64,000 bases of DNA from JAHZKN01 sp965250205 (GCA_965250205.1 CBDFNK010000008.1:16726-80725), one strand, 5' to 3'. Positions 9,113-17,438 are shown, counted from the first letter of the stretch. Notes: generated from the letters alone by a model not told the origin. Numbers and translations are program-made.

Positions 9113-9187
9113 TCCAACCTCCTCGGTTGGAGGTTTGAATCACTGTTCGCGCAAAAAGGGAATCCCGTTTATGAGTCTGTGACCTAG
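8942..9187. mobile_element. Internally deleted IS5-family element (MITE-like), 246 bp
   Basis: The element is bounded by a 20-bp imperfect terminal inverted repeat: CTAGGTCACAGGCTCATTAA at the left and, read inward from the right end, CTAGGTCACAGACTCATAAA. The sole content is a 56-codon minus-strand frame that fuses the start and the end of an IS5-group (IS427-like) transposase. CTAG at both outer ends may be the target site. It cannot make its own transposase, so any mobility would need a full-length relative elsewhere in the genome. Confidence 0.8.
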
Positions 9188-9604
9188 TGCGCTCGCGCAT
9201 TATTTGGACTCATCGGACACCCAAGTCCGCTCGAATATGATTCACCTGTTTTAGGAGGTGGATCATGGCCAAACCTTATTCTGAAGACCTTCATAAACGT
9301 GTGATTGATCGCATTGAACGCGGGGAGTCGTGCCGGGCAGCGGCAAGCAAACTTGATGTCAGCGCCAGCTTTTCGATCAAGCTCATGGCGCGGCACACTC
9401 AGACGGGCTAATTGAACCATCGCGGATGGTCCGGCCGCCTGGAACTGGCAAACTGGCCGCGTATCGAGACTTTCTGATCAAACAAGTCGAAGCAAAACCC
9501 GACATCACAATGCCGGAACTGGCCGCCAAATTGTTGGCTGTCCATGGTGTGAAAGCTGAAGCGGCAAGGCTGTTTCGTTTTTTATGTCGCGCTGGTTTTA
9601 GTTA

Positions 9605-9612
9605 TAAAAAAA
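9605..9612. repeat. Left 8-bp target-site duplication of the IS1595-type element
   Basis: TAAAAAAA flanks the element on the left and recurs at 10285-10292. Eight-bp duplications are usual for the IS1595 family. Joining the flanks restores the IS630 reading FSYKK-TLIASE. Confidence 0.88.
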
Positions 9613-10284
9613 GGGGCTGAAGTAGCTAAGGGTTAGTGGTTTGCGTGTTTATGCCAATGTTTTAGCTGGGTTAGCAGCTGTTTATGGTTGCCTCCATTGA
9701 AGCGCCATTCGCACGCCTTCAAAAACCAGTAAAAGTTGTCCTGCTTGATGCCGTTAAATTTGCGCATATGCCGCTTGGCCTGGTTCCAAAAGTTCTCAAT
9801 CCCATTGATGTGATTTTGCCTATCGGCGAACAGCTCCGAATGATTGATCCGCATGTGATGAAAGGCGGATACATCAAGCACATTGTAGGCCTTAAACGTG
9901 TCCGTGTAGACAATGCTGTCCGGCCTGACATTTTCCGCAATGATGGGCAGCAGTGTCTCTGTTTTAGCGTTCGGAATGATCGCCGTATAAACCTTGCCAC
10001 CACGCTTTCCTTTTCGTCTGCCGCCGAAATAACTTTCATCAGCCTCAATCTCACCGGACAATTCATAGCTCGGTAGTTTGCTGGCAATCAACTGGCGCAG
10101 GCGCATGTAAAAACGAATGGCCGTGTTGGCTTGGACCCCGACCAACTCCGCCACAGCGCGCGCCGTGGTGCCGGCAACGAAATGCTCAATCAACCGGCTT
10201 TGCTGGCGCGCTGTCAGCCTGCTTTTGCGTGCATACATGATAGCTTTTTTAGACCCCATATCAGGTCTTAGCTACGTCAGCCCC
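9613..10284 (-). mobile_element. IS1595-family (IS1016-like) insertion sequence, 672 bp, intact
   Basis: Terminal inverted repeats GGGGCTGAAGTAGCTAAG (left) and, inward from the right end, GGGGCTGACGTAGCTAAG differ at one base. An 8-bp duplication TAAAAAAA flanks both ends, and one complete transposase gene fills the element. It landed in an already recognisable IS630 transposase. Perfect duplications and an uninterrupted transposase suggest a fairly recent insertion. Confidence 0.93.
9633..10259 (-). CDS. IS1595-family transposase
   Basis: The 208-residue transposase has an N-terminal helix-turn-helix region (RLIEHFVAGTTARAVAELVG) and a DDE-type ISXO2 core: SGEIEADESYFGGRRKGKRG, then IVYTDTFKAY, then HINGIENFWNQAKRHMRKFN. 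ATG 10259 is used; ATG 10238 (MYARKSRL) is an equally credible start. The frame is complete and shows no decay, unlike the surrounding IS630 gene. It catalyses cut-and-paste movement of the 672-bp element. Confidence 0.93.
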   Translation of the reverse strand: MGSKKAIMYARKSRLTARQQSRLIEHFVAGTTARAVAELVGVQANTAIRFYMRLRQLIASKLPSYELSGEIEADESYFGGRRKGKRGGKVYTAIIPNAKTETLLPIIAENVRPDSIVYTDTFKAYNVLDVSAFHHMRINHSELFADRQNHINGIENFWNQAKRHMRKFNGIKQDNFYWFLKACEWRFNGGNHKQLLTQLKHWHKHANH

Positions 10285-10292
10285 TAAAAAAA
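10285..10292. repeat. Right 8-bp target-site duplication of the IS1595-type element
   Basis: TAAAAAAA, matching 9605-9612 exactly. Confidence 0.88.
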
Positions 10293-10920
10293 ACGCTGAT
10301 CGCATCAGAACGCCAACGCAGCGACGTCTCAAGAAAACGGCGTGGTTGGATTAACGCGCGCCAACCGATCATGCGCCAGATGGCGCACCGGCTGGTGTTC
10401 ATTGACGAAACCTCGACCAACACAACGTTTACCCGGCTGCAAGGGCGTGCGCTGAAAGGTGAGCGGCTGCCGGGTGCGGTACCGCACGGGGGTTTGGACC
10501 AACCAGACGTTCATTGCCGGGCTCAGAAGTTCTGGTTTGACGGCACCGTGGATTATTCCCGGCGCAATGGATCGCGACGCTTTCGATATTTATATCGAAA
10601 CACAGCTCGCACCAACGCTGTCGCCCGGCGATGTCGTCATTCTCGATAATCTCAAGGTGCACGACTCTGCCAACGCCAAAGCCGCACTTGCCAAACGCGG
10701 TGCCTGGTTCTTGTTCCTGCCGGCCTATTCACCCGACCTCAACCCCATCGAAATGGCGTTTACTAAACTCAAAGCTATCTTGAAGAAAAGCAGCAGCGCG
10801 AACATAGCAGGACCTTTGGCATGCCGCCGGCGACATCTGCAAATTGTTCCCCCCGCGAGAATGCTGGAACTTCTTTAAACACGCAGGCTATGTGCATAAC
10901 TAAAAGGCGCGATGCTTTAG

Positions 10921-11038
10921 TCCAACCTGTGAAAAGTTGAAACGCGAATTTGAGCAGATACGTTGATCGCCAACCATGGGATAGAGCATTGAGTAAATAG
11001 CTTCGCTGTGTACAAGAAAAGGTTCGAACGACTAAGCC
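10921..11038 (-). repeat. Dispersed two-hairpin repeat, copy A (decayed)
   Basis: Read on the minus strand this matches copies B-D: TTCTTGTACACAGCGAAGCT, then CTCTATCCCAT, then GGCGATCAACGTATCTGCTC. It begins at the TAG stop codon of hemB (11032-11034) and ends against the IS630 remnant. The hairpin arms have diverged, so this is an old copy. One spacer unit lies between the two hairpin regions. Confidence 0.75.
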
Positions 11039-12030
11039 TTAGGCCGCTCTGCCAACATCTTCGCAACCTTGGGGGCGTAGTAGGTGAAGATTGCGGCCGC
11101 ACCTGCGCGCTTAAAGGCCAGCAAACTTTCCATCATGGCGGCGTCGCCATCAATCCAGCCCTTTGCGCGAGCCGCTTCAATCATCGCGTATTCGCCAGAG
11201 ACTTGGTAAGCAAGTGTTGGCACATCAAAGTTGGATGCAACCAATTGGACAATATCAAGATATGCACCACCCGGTTTGACCATCACCATGTCGGCACCTT
11301 CCTCGATATCAAGGGCGACTTCGCGCAAGGCTTCATGCGCATTGGCGGGGTCCATCTGGTAGCTGCGTTTGTCACCTTTTAAAACATCGCCTGAGCCGAC
11401 TGCATCGCGGAATGGCCCGTAAAAAGCTGAGGCATACTTTGCTGCATACGACAGGATTTGCGTGTTGCTGTGCCCGCTATCCTCCAAGGCTTGGCGGATG
11501 GCGCCAACGCGGCCGTCCATCATGTCGGAGGGGGCGAGGATGTCGGCACCGGCTTCAGCTTGCAGTACCGCCTGTTGGGCCAGTATGTCGACGGTGGCAT
11601 CGTTATCTATGTCGCCGTTGCGGATAAGTCCGTCGTGACCATGATTGGTGTAGGGGTCGAGCGCCACATCTAAGATGATACCGACGTTGAGCTTAGCCGC
11701 TTTCACCGCTCGCGTGGCCCGACAAACGAGGTTGTTTTTATTGAGCCCTTCACGACCATCTTCGCGGCGCAGTGCTCGGTCTGTGTAGGGAAACAAAGCG
11801 ATAGCAGGAATGCCGAGTTGTTCCGCCTGACGTGCGGTGTCGACGATAAGGTCAATCGACAGCCGCGCGACACCGGGTAATGAACTGATCGGTTGGCGCA
11901 CGTTTTCACCGGCGACCACGAACAACGGCCAGACAAGATCACTTGTGGTCAGTTTGGTTTCACTGACAAGACGGCGCGACCAATCAGCTTGGCGCGTGCG
12001 GCGCAGTCTGGTTTCTGGAAAAGCTGGCAA
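11032..12030 (-). CDS. hemB: Delta-aminolevulinic acid dehydratase (porphobilinogen synthase)
   Basis: HemB joins two 5-aminolevulinate molecules to porphobilinogen and so acts directly after HemA in haem and cobalamin synthesis. The 332-residue protein has both active-site lysines (Lys198 in SYAAKYAS, Lys252 in VMVKPGGAY). In the metal-site loop DVALDPYTNHGHDG the three cysteines of the zinc enzymes are replaced by Ala123, Asp125 and Asp133, the form usual in alphaproteobacteria. The start is uncertain: the only start codon at a family-like length is TTG 12030, without a clear ribosome-binding site. A dispersed repeat begins at its stop codon. Confidence 0.95.
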   Translation of the reverse strand: MPAFPETRLRRTRQADWSRRLVSETKLTTSDLVWPLFVVAGENVRQPISSLPGVARLSIDLIVDTARQAEQLGIPAIALFPYTDRALRREDGREGLNKNNLVCRATRAVKAAKLNVGIILDVALDPYTNHGHDGLIRNGDIDNDATVDILAQQAVLQAEAGADILAPSDMMDGRVGAIRQALEDSGHSNTQILSYAAKYASAFYGPFRDAVGSGDVLKGDKRSYQMDPANAHEALREVALDIEEGADMVMVKPGGAYLDIVQLVASNFDVPTLAYQVSGEYAMIEAARAKGWIDGDAAMMESLLAFKRAGAAAIFTYYAPKVAKMLAERPKA

Positions 12031-12180
12031 AGGGTTGGTGACTTTCGTGGGGTATGGGGTTGTAAGGCGTCTCTGGTATATAAATCGCAGACCAGCCTGG
12101 CACCAGGGTTGAGGAGTGGAGAGCCTATCGACATGGTTAGCGCGGCATTCAAATCGCCCGTGGTTGGAGCCTAGGCCCTA

Positions 12181-13227
12181 TTATTCACAAAAATTCTGCC
12201 GTCGCCTGGGGCTCATATCTATATGGAAGTGGTTGCGGTGGGCGTTATTGGCTTCCGGCCCCAATGTCGTTCCAAAAATTTTGCAGGCCGATTTGTGGGC
12301 ACTACGCAGAAAATAGCCCCGGCGCGTGATGCGTTTTGACAGGGGCAGCATCGGCGTTTGCTTTTGGAGACCTTTCGCGAGCACTTTCTTTGCAGCGGTG
12401 GCCAGTTGTTTGCCAGCGATCAGAACATCCTCGGTGCCGCGCTTAATGATCTTTTTAGCCGTGCTTTGTTTGGCGCTGCTGGACTTGGCCTCCCGTCGCT
12501 GCTTGAGTTCGGCTTGGATGGCGGCGGCGTCTTGATCTGCTTTAAGTTTGGCCCCTGCAGCACGCTTTGCCTTAGCTTTTTCCGCTGCGATATCTCGCGC
12601 CGTTGGCCCCCAAGACGACAATACACGCACGACTTTGCCACCTGCGGTACTAAAACCACGGATATCCAAGGCGTTGGCTAAGGCATGTTCGGAAAGACGA
12701 CCACTTTTGCGTCCGTAAGCATTGCGACAGGAATAATCACTCATCACTTCGATGCGAATGATCTGATCGTTGAGGTGCTTTTTTGCAAGTTTTTGCAAAT
12801 CTTGGGTCGACCAACGGTGAATAGCAGCAGCCAACCTGCAGGTCATGATCGCCGGCGGCGATAAGACAACTTGAGGAGACTTGCCAACGGAGACGAGACG
12901 TATTGGGGCTGCTGCCCCACACTTGCCCTTGCGAAAGCTGGCTTCGGGAAGTGCGACTGCATCAATCGCCGCCAACATCTGTCGACAGAGTTGGCGCTCT
13001 TCTGCAATTTCTTCGATGCTCCAAGTCGCAGGGATTGGGACGGGTATGGGTGTTGCCAATTTTGGTTGGGCTGTCTTGCCGTTTTTCTTGAACTTGGCGG
13101 ACTTTGGCGCAGGCGTGCTTTTGGTTTCAGATTTGTCAGCCCATGCGGGCAGGGCCGTGATCAACGGCGACACAGCCACCATTGTCAGAGCCAGGCCCAA
13201 CCATACAGCGCGCATAAATCTCATCAT
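12181..13227 (-). CDS. Extensin-like C-terminal domain protein, exported
   Basis: A 348-residue exported protein with a signal peptide (MRAVWLGLALTMVAVSPLIT, ending near ALPAWA), a Lys/Pro-rich linker, then an extensin-like (ExtensinC) domain with family resemblance to zinc D,D-peptidases of the VanY/LAS type. The first half holds IRIEVMSDYSCRNAYG and SEHALANALDIRGF. The metal-binding end AHRNHFHIDM lies some 130 residues later. Between them is a long Lys/Ala-rich insert (from AEKAKAKRAAGAKL to LPLSKRITRRG). Of several possible starts (13227, 13224, 13215), 13227 is used; a frame extending to 13485 has no signal peptide at its start. Biochemical role unknown. Confidence 0.85.
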   Translation of the reverse strand: MMRFMRAVWLGLALTMVAVSPLITALPAWADKSETKSTPAPKSAKFKKNGKTAQPKLATPIPVPIPATWSIEEIAEERQLCRQMLAAIDAVALPEASFRKGKCGAAAPIRLVSVGKSPQVVLSPPAIMTCRLAAAIHRWSTQDLQKLAKKHLNDQIIRIEVMSDYSCRNAYGRKSGRLSEHALANALDIRGFSTAGGKVVRVLSSWGPTARDIAAEKAKAKRAAGAKLKADQDAAAIQAELKQRREAKSSSAKQSTAKKIIKRGTEDVLIAGKQLATAAKKVLAKGLQKQTPMLPLSKRITRRGYFLRSAHKSACKIFGTTLGPEANNAHRNHFHIDMSPRRRQNFCE

Positions 13228-13443
13228 AGTCTCGGGTCCAACCCTGCGCCGCGCGGCAGATGCGCTGTACGCCCCCATGAAACGCAATGAGGCCAATACG
13301 GCTTTCCTGCTTTCATCGTGCCTCGAACGGCTGTATAGCGACAAAAACAGGCGATGCAACGGGCATGGCGATGTGCGCTCAGAATAACTGTTTGCCGGAT
13401 CCATATAAATACCGTGCCGACCAAAACCTAAACTGGCGGTGCC

Positions 13444-14529
13444 ATGACTAGCCAAAGCAACGACGATATTCGTATTGAAAAACAAGGCGCTCTAAATGTG
13501 GTGACGCTGGACCGGCCAGCGGCCCTCAATGCGTTGACGATTGGGATGCGTGCTGCAATTTCGGCACTGTTGCCAAATGTCGCGCGCGACCCGATGAGCT
13601 ATGCCATTGCTATTCGCTCAAGCTCGGAGCGGGCTTTTTCGGTCGGCGGCGATGTGCGCGAATTAATTGATCTGGCCAAACAGGATATGGCTGCCGCCCG
13701 CAAAGGTTTCCAAGACGAATATTACCTCAATTGGCAGCACGAGTGCTTTTCAAAGCCAACAATATCATTAATTGAAGGCTTGGTGATGGGGTCCGGGGTT
13801 GGCATCACGTCCTATGGTACGCATCGCATTGCAGGCGAAGGCTATCGTTTTGCCATGCCGGAGACGGCAATCGGACTGTTTCCCGATGTTGGCGTCAGCT
13901 ATCTTCTGGCACGTATGCCGGATCACATCGGGCTCTATCTTGGACTGACCGGGCGGCGTGTCTCGCGGGCCACAGCCTACAATCTCGGCCTTGTCACTCA
14001 TTGTATAGGGGCGGCTGAATTTGATGGCATTGTTGAGGACGTGAGGGATGTCCAGCCTGTGGACCAGGTGCTGGATGAGCGTCACCAGCACCCGGGCCCA
14101 TCAGAACTGGCGCCTATAACAGGCGTGATTCGTCACTGTTTTTCTGCTGATAGTGTGGTCGCCATCCTGTCCCGGCTTGAGGCTGTGTCAGGTGATCATG
14201 CGGGTTGGGCGCGCAAGGTTGTCAATGAGCTGGGGACTAAGTCCCCATTGGCGCTTGCGGTGACATTCAAACATATTCGCGCCGCGCGCGATATGGATTT
14301 AAGAGAAACACTGCTTGTTGACTACACTCTCGTGTCGCGCTTTTTGCTGTCTCACGAATTTCCCGAGGGTGTTCGCGCGGCTCTCATCGACAAAGATCAA
14401 AATCCAAAGTGGCTGCCACCAACATTGGCAGCTGTCACAAAAGACATGGTCAATGAAATATTTCAACCTGTTACAGGTGATGTTTTTTCGTTGCCTACGC
14501 GCGAAGAAATGCAAACCTCACGATCGTAA
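13444..14529 (+). CDS. 3-hydroxyisobutyryl-CoA hydrolase / enoyl-CoA hydratase family protein
   Basis: A 361-residue crotonase-fold protein of the HIBYL-CoA hydrolase type, longer than classic enoyl-CoA hydratases. The oxyanion-hole segments are SSSERAFSVGGDVREL and IEGLVMGSGVGITSYG. The sequence MPETAIGLFPDVGVSYLLAR carries the Glu and Asp expected of the hydrolase, and the tail EFPEGVRAALIDKDQNPKW is typical of that subfamily. The likely reaction is release of CoA from 3-hydroxyisobutyryl-CoA in valine breakdown; other 3-hydroxyacyl-CoA substrates are possible. It is divergent from the extensin-like gene and transcribed alone. Confidence 0.88.
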   Translation: MTSQSNDDIRIEKQGALNVVTLDRPAALNALTIGMRAAISALLPNVARDPMSYAIAIRSSSERAFSVGGDVRELIDLAKQDMAAARKGFQDEYYLNWQHECFSKPTISLIEGLVMGSGVGITSYGTHRIAGEGYRFAMPETAIGLFPDVGVSYLLARMPDHIGLYLGLTGRRVSRATAYNLGLVTHCIGAAEFDGIVEDVRDVQPVDQVLDERHQHPGPSELAPITGVIRHCFSADSVVAILSRLEAVSGDHAGWARKVVNELGTKSPLALAVTFKHIRAARDMDLRETLLVDYTLVSRFLLSHEFPEGVRAALIDKDQNPKWLPPTLAAVTKDMVNEIFQPVTGDVFSLPTREEMQTSRS

Positions 14530-14783
14530 ACAGAGCAATTGCGTTTTTACTTAATAGACTATGAATAGCTGAAAACAGACTAAAAACGTAGGTTTGGTGG
14601 TGTTAGAGAGACCCATATTACGGGCGTTCACAACGTACATCACTAAGGTTTGGTTCACACGACCACCTCATAACTATTCTTTTACTATGCCTATTTAGGT
14701 AAGCTTTAACTGCCGCTGTTACCTTTAGGACAACCCGGAGAAACCGGGATGCGTCAAACAGGTAATTATAAAGGCAGGATCTT

Positions 14784-15296
14784 ATGGCTGTTGCGGTAGA
14801 AGCTGCGCACACGCATGCGCCTAAGGACCAGGAGGATAGCTTCCGGTCTGAATATTTGCAGGCACTTCGATTTATCGAACGCCTGCATCGATTGCTTTTG
14901 GATGTAATCAAAGATGAGTTTGACCGCCTTGGCGGTTCTGACATCAATTCCGTCCAGGCACTGCTATTGTACAACATTGGTGATAATGAACTGACAGCAG
15001 GCGAACTCAAGAGCCGTGGTTACTACCTCGGATCTAATGTTTCGTACAATCTGAAAAAGCTCGTGGATATGGACTACCTGCACTATAAGCGTTCGGAAAC
15101 AGATCGCCGTAGTGTTCGTGTCAGCTTGACGCCGAAGGGCCAACAGGCCTGTGACGTTGTCAATAAGCTATACGACCGTCAGCTGACCTCTCTTGAGGCA
15201 GTCGGCCAGGTACATTCCGGCGATGTTCAGGTGCTCAACAAAGCTCTGTTGCGTTTAGAGCGTTTCTGGTCAGACCAAATTCGCTATCGCCTGTAA
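14784..15296 (+). CDS. ldtR: MarR-family transcriptional regulator LdtR
   Basis: A 170-residue winged-helix regulator. The DNA-binding part is LTAGELKSRGYYLGSNVSYN followed by LKKLVDMDYLHYKRSETDRR and RSVRVSLTPKGQ; helices at both ends form the dimer. It closely resembles LdtR of rhizobia and Liberibacter, a MarR protein that controls the neighbouring L,D-transpeptidase gene and osmotic-stress tolerance. Here it also precedes an L,D-transpeptidase gene on the same strand, 296 bp away with a terminator between, so the two are separate units. Function is inferred from this pairing and from family knowledge. Confidence 0.88.
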   Translation: MAVAVEAAHTHAPKDQEDSFRSEYLQALRFIERLHRLLLDVIKDEFDRLGGSDINSVQALLLYNIGDNELTAGELKSRGYYLGSNVSYNLKKLVDMDYLHYKRSETDRRSVRVSLTPKGQQACDVVNKLYDRQLTSLEAVGQVHSGDVQVLNKALLRLERFWSDQIRYRL

Positions 15297-15323
15297 ACTT
15301 CAGATGAAACACAATACAACCTG

Positions 15324-15357
15324 AAAAGGCCTCGGGAATTCCTCCCAGGGCCTTTTT
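15324..15357 (+). terminator. Rho-independent terminator after ldtR
   Basis: AAAAGGCC pairs with GGCCTTTT around a 17-nt loop that can itself fold, and a short T run follows. The A tract upstream makes it potentially bidirectional. Confidence 0.8.
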
Positions 15358-15592
15358 GGGCTGCGTGGTTTGTTGCGAGGCGGCACCACGCTCGGCAACC
15401 TACCGGGATGATTTTTAATTGACCCTTGCGCCCTGACACGAATATCGCAAAATAGAATATAAGCTGGGGTCGGCGGTGCCTATACTGTACGGCCTGGGCG
15501 ATTGACGAATTCAGGGGCCACCTTGCTTTCAACATATGCGAGCATAATGTGACAGTGGACCAGGTGATCAACAACGCATCTCTAGAGGCGAC

Positions 15593-16861
15593 GTGAAACA
15601 TATGACGCGAAACCGTTTGGGTCTGTTGGGACTGGTGACGATCGCGGCGGCTGCTGCTGCTGTGCCTGCACTCGGCTATGACATCCGCGATGCGCTGCGC
15701 GGCAACCATGTGACGGGTGAGCCTTATGACCGCACGTTTATCAAAGAATGGGAGCGCAATCCGCCGCCAGGATTTCCAACGCTGTCGCCGGCGAACATCA
15801 AAGCCACCAAGGCGGCTATCAAAAAATATGAGAAAATTGTCGCTGATGGCGGATGGGGAAAGTTGCCAACGCTGCCCAGGAAGACTGTTTTGCGGTCGGG
15901 ACAATCAGCCCCGTTCGTTTCCGAATTGCGAAAACGGTTGGTGGCGTCAGGTAATCTTGAGCCCAGTTCTTTTTTTGACGAGTACTTTGATGGCAGCCTT
16001 CTTAAAGGCGTGAAGCGTTTTCAAGCCTTAAACGGTTTGACGCCGACAGGGGTTGTGGGCTGGCGCACGATTGCAGCACTTAACGTGCCAGTAGAAGTGC
16101 GCCTCAAGCAGCTTAATAAAAATTTTGGTCGCCTGAAGAACTACCGTGGCCTTGGCAAAAAGAAATACGTCGTGGTCAATATTCCGGCAGCTCAGGTTGA
16201 GGCGGTGAGGAATGACAAAGTTGTCTCGCGTCACACCGGTGTTGTTGGCAAACCTGAAAGACCAACACCGCTGCTACAGACAAAAATCCACCAAATGAAT
16301 TTCAACCCTGTGTGGCGATTGCCGCCAACAGTAGTCAAGAAGGATTTGATCCCAAAGGGCAAAGAGATGGCGTCAGCGGGTAAAAACGTGCTCGTCAAAT
16401 ACGGTATTGATGCCTACAGCGGCGGCAAAAAATTAAATCCTGAGAAAGTCAATTGGGACTCGTCTGAGCCCTACCGGCTGTCGTATCGCCAGCAGCCTGG
16501 AAAAGATAACCCACTTGGCTTTTTGAAAATCAACTTTAACAATAGCCACTCGGTCTATATGCACGATACGCCATCGGAATCGCTGTTTGGACGCAACGTG
16601 CGGGCCGCCAGTTCAGGATGCATTCGCGTGCGCAATATCGAACAGCTCGCCGCGTGGCTACTTGAAGGTCGGTCCGGTTGGAGCCGAGGCCGCATCGAAT
16701 ATGTCCGCGAAAAGGGCAAGCGGATTGACGTTAGCCTGCGCAAACGTGTGTCGCTTTATTTTGTCTACATTACCGCCTGGGCTACCAAGGACGGTGTCAT
16801 TAATTTCCGCCGCGACTTGTATGAGCGTGACGGCATCGGAGATCTTGGTGTTTCTTACTAG
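15593..16861 (+). CDS. ldtP: L,D-transpeptidase (YkuD domain, LdtR-associated)
   Basis: A 422-residue exported enzyme that forms L,D (3-3) cross-links in peptidoglycan or links proteins to it. It has a signal peptide (LGLLGLVTIAAAAAAVPALG), a peptidoglycan-binding helical domain (about residues 95-165, with GVKRFQALNGLTPTGVVG), and a YkuD domain (about 190-385) with His324 in YMHDTPSES and catalytic Cys343 in ASSGCIRV. Start GTG 15593 has GAGG 4 nt upstream; ATG 15602 is the alternative. The adjacent ldtR is its probable regulator. The stop codon TAG is also the first part of dispersed repeat B. Confidence 0.93.
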   Translation: MKHMTRNRLGLLGLVTIAAAAAAVPALGYDIRDALRGNHVTGEPYDRTFIKEWERNPPPGFPTLSPANIKATKAAIKKYEKIVADGGWGKLPTLPRKTVLRSGQSAPFVSELRKRLVASGNLEPSSFFDEYFDGSLLKGVKRFQALNGLTPTGVVGWRTIAALNVPVEVRLKQLNKNFGRLKNYRGLGKKKYVVVNIPAAQVEAVRNDKVVSRHTGVVGKPERPTPLLQTKIHQMNFNPVWRLPPTVVKKDLIPKGKEMASAGKNVLVKYGIDAYSGGKKLNPEKVNWDSSEPYRLSYRQQPGKDNPLGFLKINFNNSHSVYMHDTPSESLFGRNVRAASSGCIRVRNIEQLAAWLLEGRSGWSRGRIEYVREKGKRIDVSLRKRVSLYFVYITAWATKDGVINFRRDLYERDGIGDLGVSY

Positions 16862-17018
16862 AGCGTTGCGTCTTTTGTTGTACACAGCGAAGCTGTTTGC
16901 GCGACGCTCTATCTCATAACTCTATCTCAAGATTCTAATCTCAAGACTCTAATCTCAAGGCTGGCGATCAACTTAATCTGCTCAAAGTCGAACCTAACTT
17001 TTCGCAAGTGGATCTAGG
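16859..17018 (+). repeat. Dispersed two-hairpin repeat, copy B
   Basis: Begins with CTAG at the stop codon of ldtP. Hairpin I has arms GAGCGTTGCG and CGCGACGCTC (one G-T pair). Hairpin II runs from GATCAACTT to AAGTGGATC, with one mismatch. Between them lie about four 13-14-nt units of the type CTCTATCTCATAA / CTCTAATCTCAAG (16907-16960), the largest number among the four copies. Confidence 0.85.
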
Positions 17019-17243
17019 TTACCTGATTTTTGGACCGTCGGGCTCACCTTGCTGCGCGCCGCCCACCTTATCAGTGCGCAATATCCAGTGCTCAGTGATC
17101 GATGATCTCGCAGCGGCGCACCATCTCAACCCGAGGAGGAGCGCGCGGTGATCAAACAGCGAACAATTTAAAGCGCGATCGATATGCTCAAATTGCCCTA
17201 TGGTGGCCAAAATCTGGGCCCGAAGTCGCTTGATTACGCTCAT
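17019..17243 (-). CDS. Possible small protein of unknown family
   Basis: A 74-codon minus-strand frame begins MSVIKRLRAQILATIGQFEH behind an AAGAGAT motif. It resembles no family I recognise and is the only notable frame in the 427-bp gap between repeat B and hemA. Composition is plausible for a protein, but the gene ends at the repeat boundary and has no partner. The rest of the gap should hold the hemA promoter; no clear FNR or other operator was seen. Confidence 0.2.
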   Translation of the reverse strand: MSVIKRLRAQILATIGQFEHIDRALNCSLFDHRALLLGLRWCAAARSSITEHWILRTDKVGGAQQGEPDGPKIR

Positions 17244-17400
17244 ATCTCTTGTAATTAAGCTCCGTCTCGGGAAGATTGTCCGCGACATCACGCTCGGTTG
17301 ATTGGTCAGTCCTCGTCAGGGAGGATAATAGCTTGAACCGACTGGGCTTTGTACAAGTCTAAACTGTCTTGCGTGTGTCACACTGAGCTGCGGTGAGGCT

Positions 17401-17438
17401 CCAGATAGAGGTTACAAGGCCAGATAGAGGTTACAAGG
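17401..17438. repeat. Perfect 19-bp tandem duplication in the hemA leader
   Basis: CCAGATAGAGGTTACAAGG occurs twice, ending 7 nt before the hemA start codon. The unit contains the AAGG of the ribosome-binding site, so the site is duplicated; the second copy is the one properly spaced. Confidence 0.92.

Larger units (their letters stand above)
9265..10903 (+). pseudogene. IS630-family transposase, frameshifted and interrupted
   Basis: Fragments in order: 9265-9411 (helix-turn-helix N-terminus, MAKPYSEDLHKRVIDRIERG, ending at a TAA); about 9426-9612 in another frame (KPDITMPELAAKL, CRAGFSYKK); after the inserted element, 10293-10490 (TLIASERQRSDVSR, RLVFIDETSTNT); then a shifted frame at 10490-10795 (QTFIAGLRSSGLTAPW, GDVVILDNLKVHDS, YSPDLNPIEMAFTKLK); and a last shift giving ECWNFFKHAGYVHN before TAA 10901. 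All three DDE acidic residues survive but in separate frames, so no active enzyme is made. Confidence 0.9.
9197..10926 (+). mobile_element. Decayed IS630-family element, interrupted by an IS1595-type element
   Basis: The transposase fragments cover 9265-10903. A possible terminal repeat is TTGGACT near 9203 and, inverted, at 10920-10926 (AGTCCAA), but the ends are not certain. The element is nested: a complete IS1595-type element sits inside it. Its left end lies a few bases from the IS5-derived element and its right end abuts a dispersed repeat beside hemB, so the whole pdxJ-hemB interval is mobile DNA. Confidence 0.7.

Noticed and set aside
15358..15592. A specific LdtR operator before ldtP
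   Set aside because: Regulation is likely, but I could not identify a palindrome clear enough to call.
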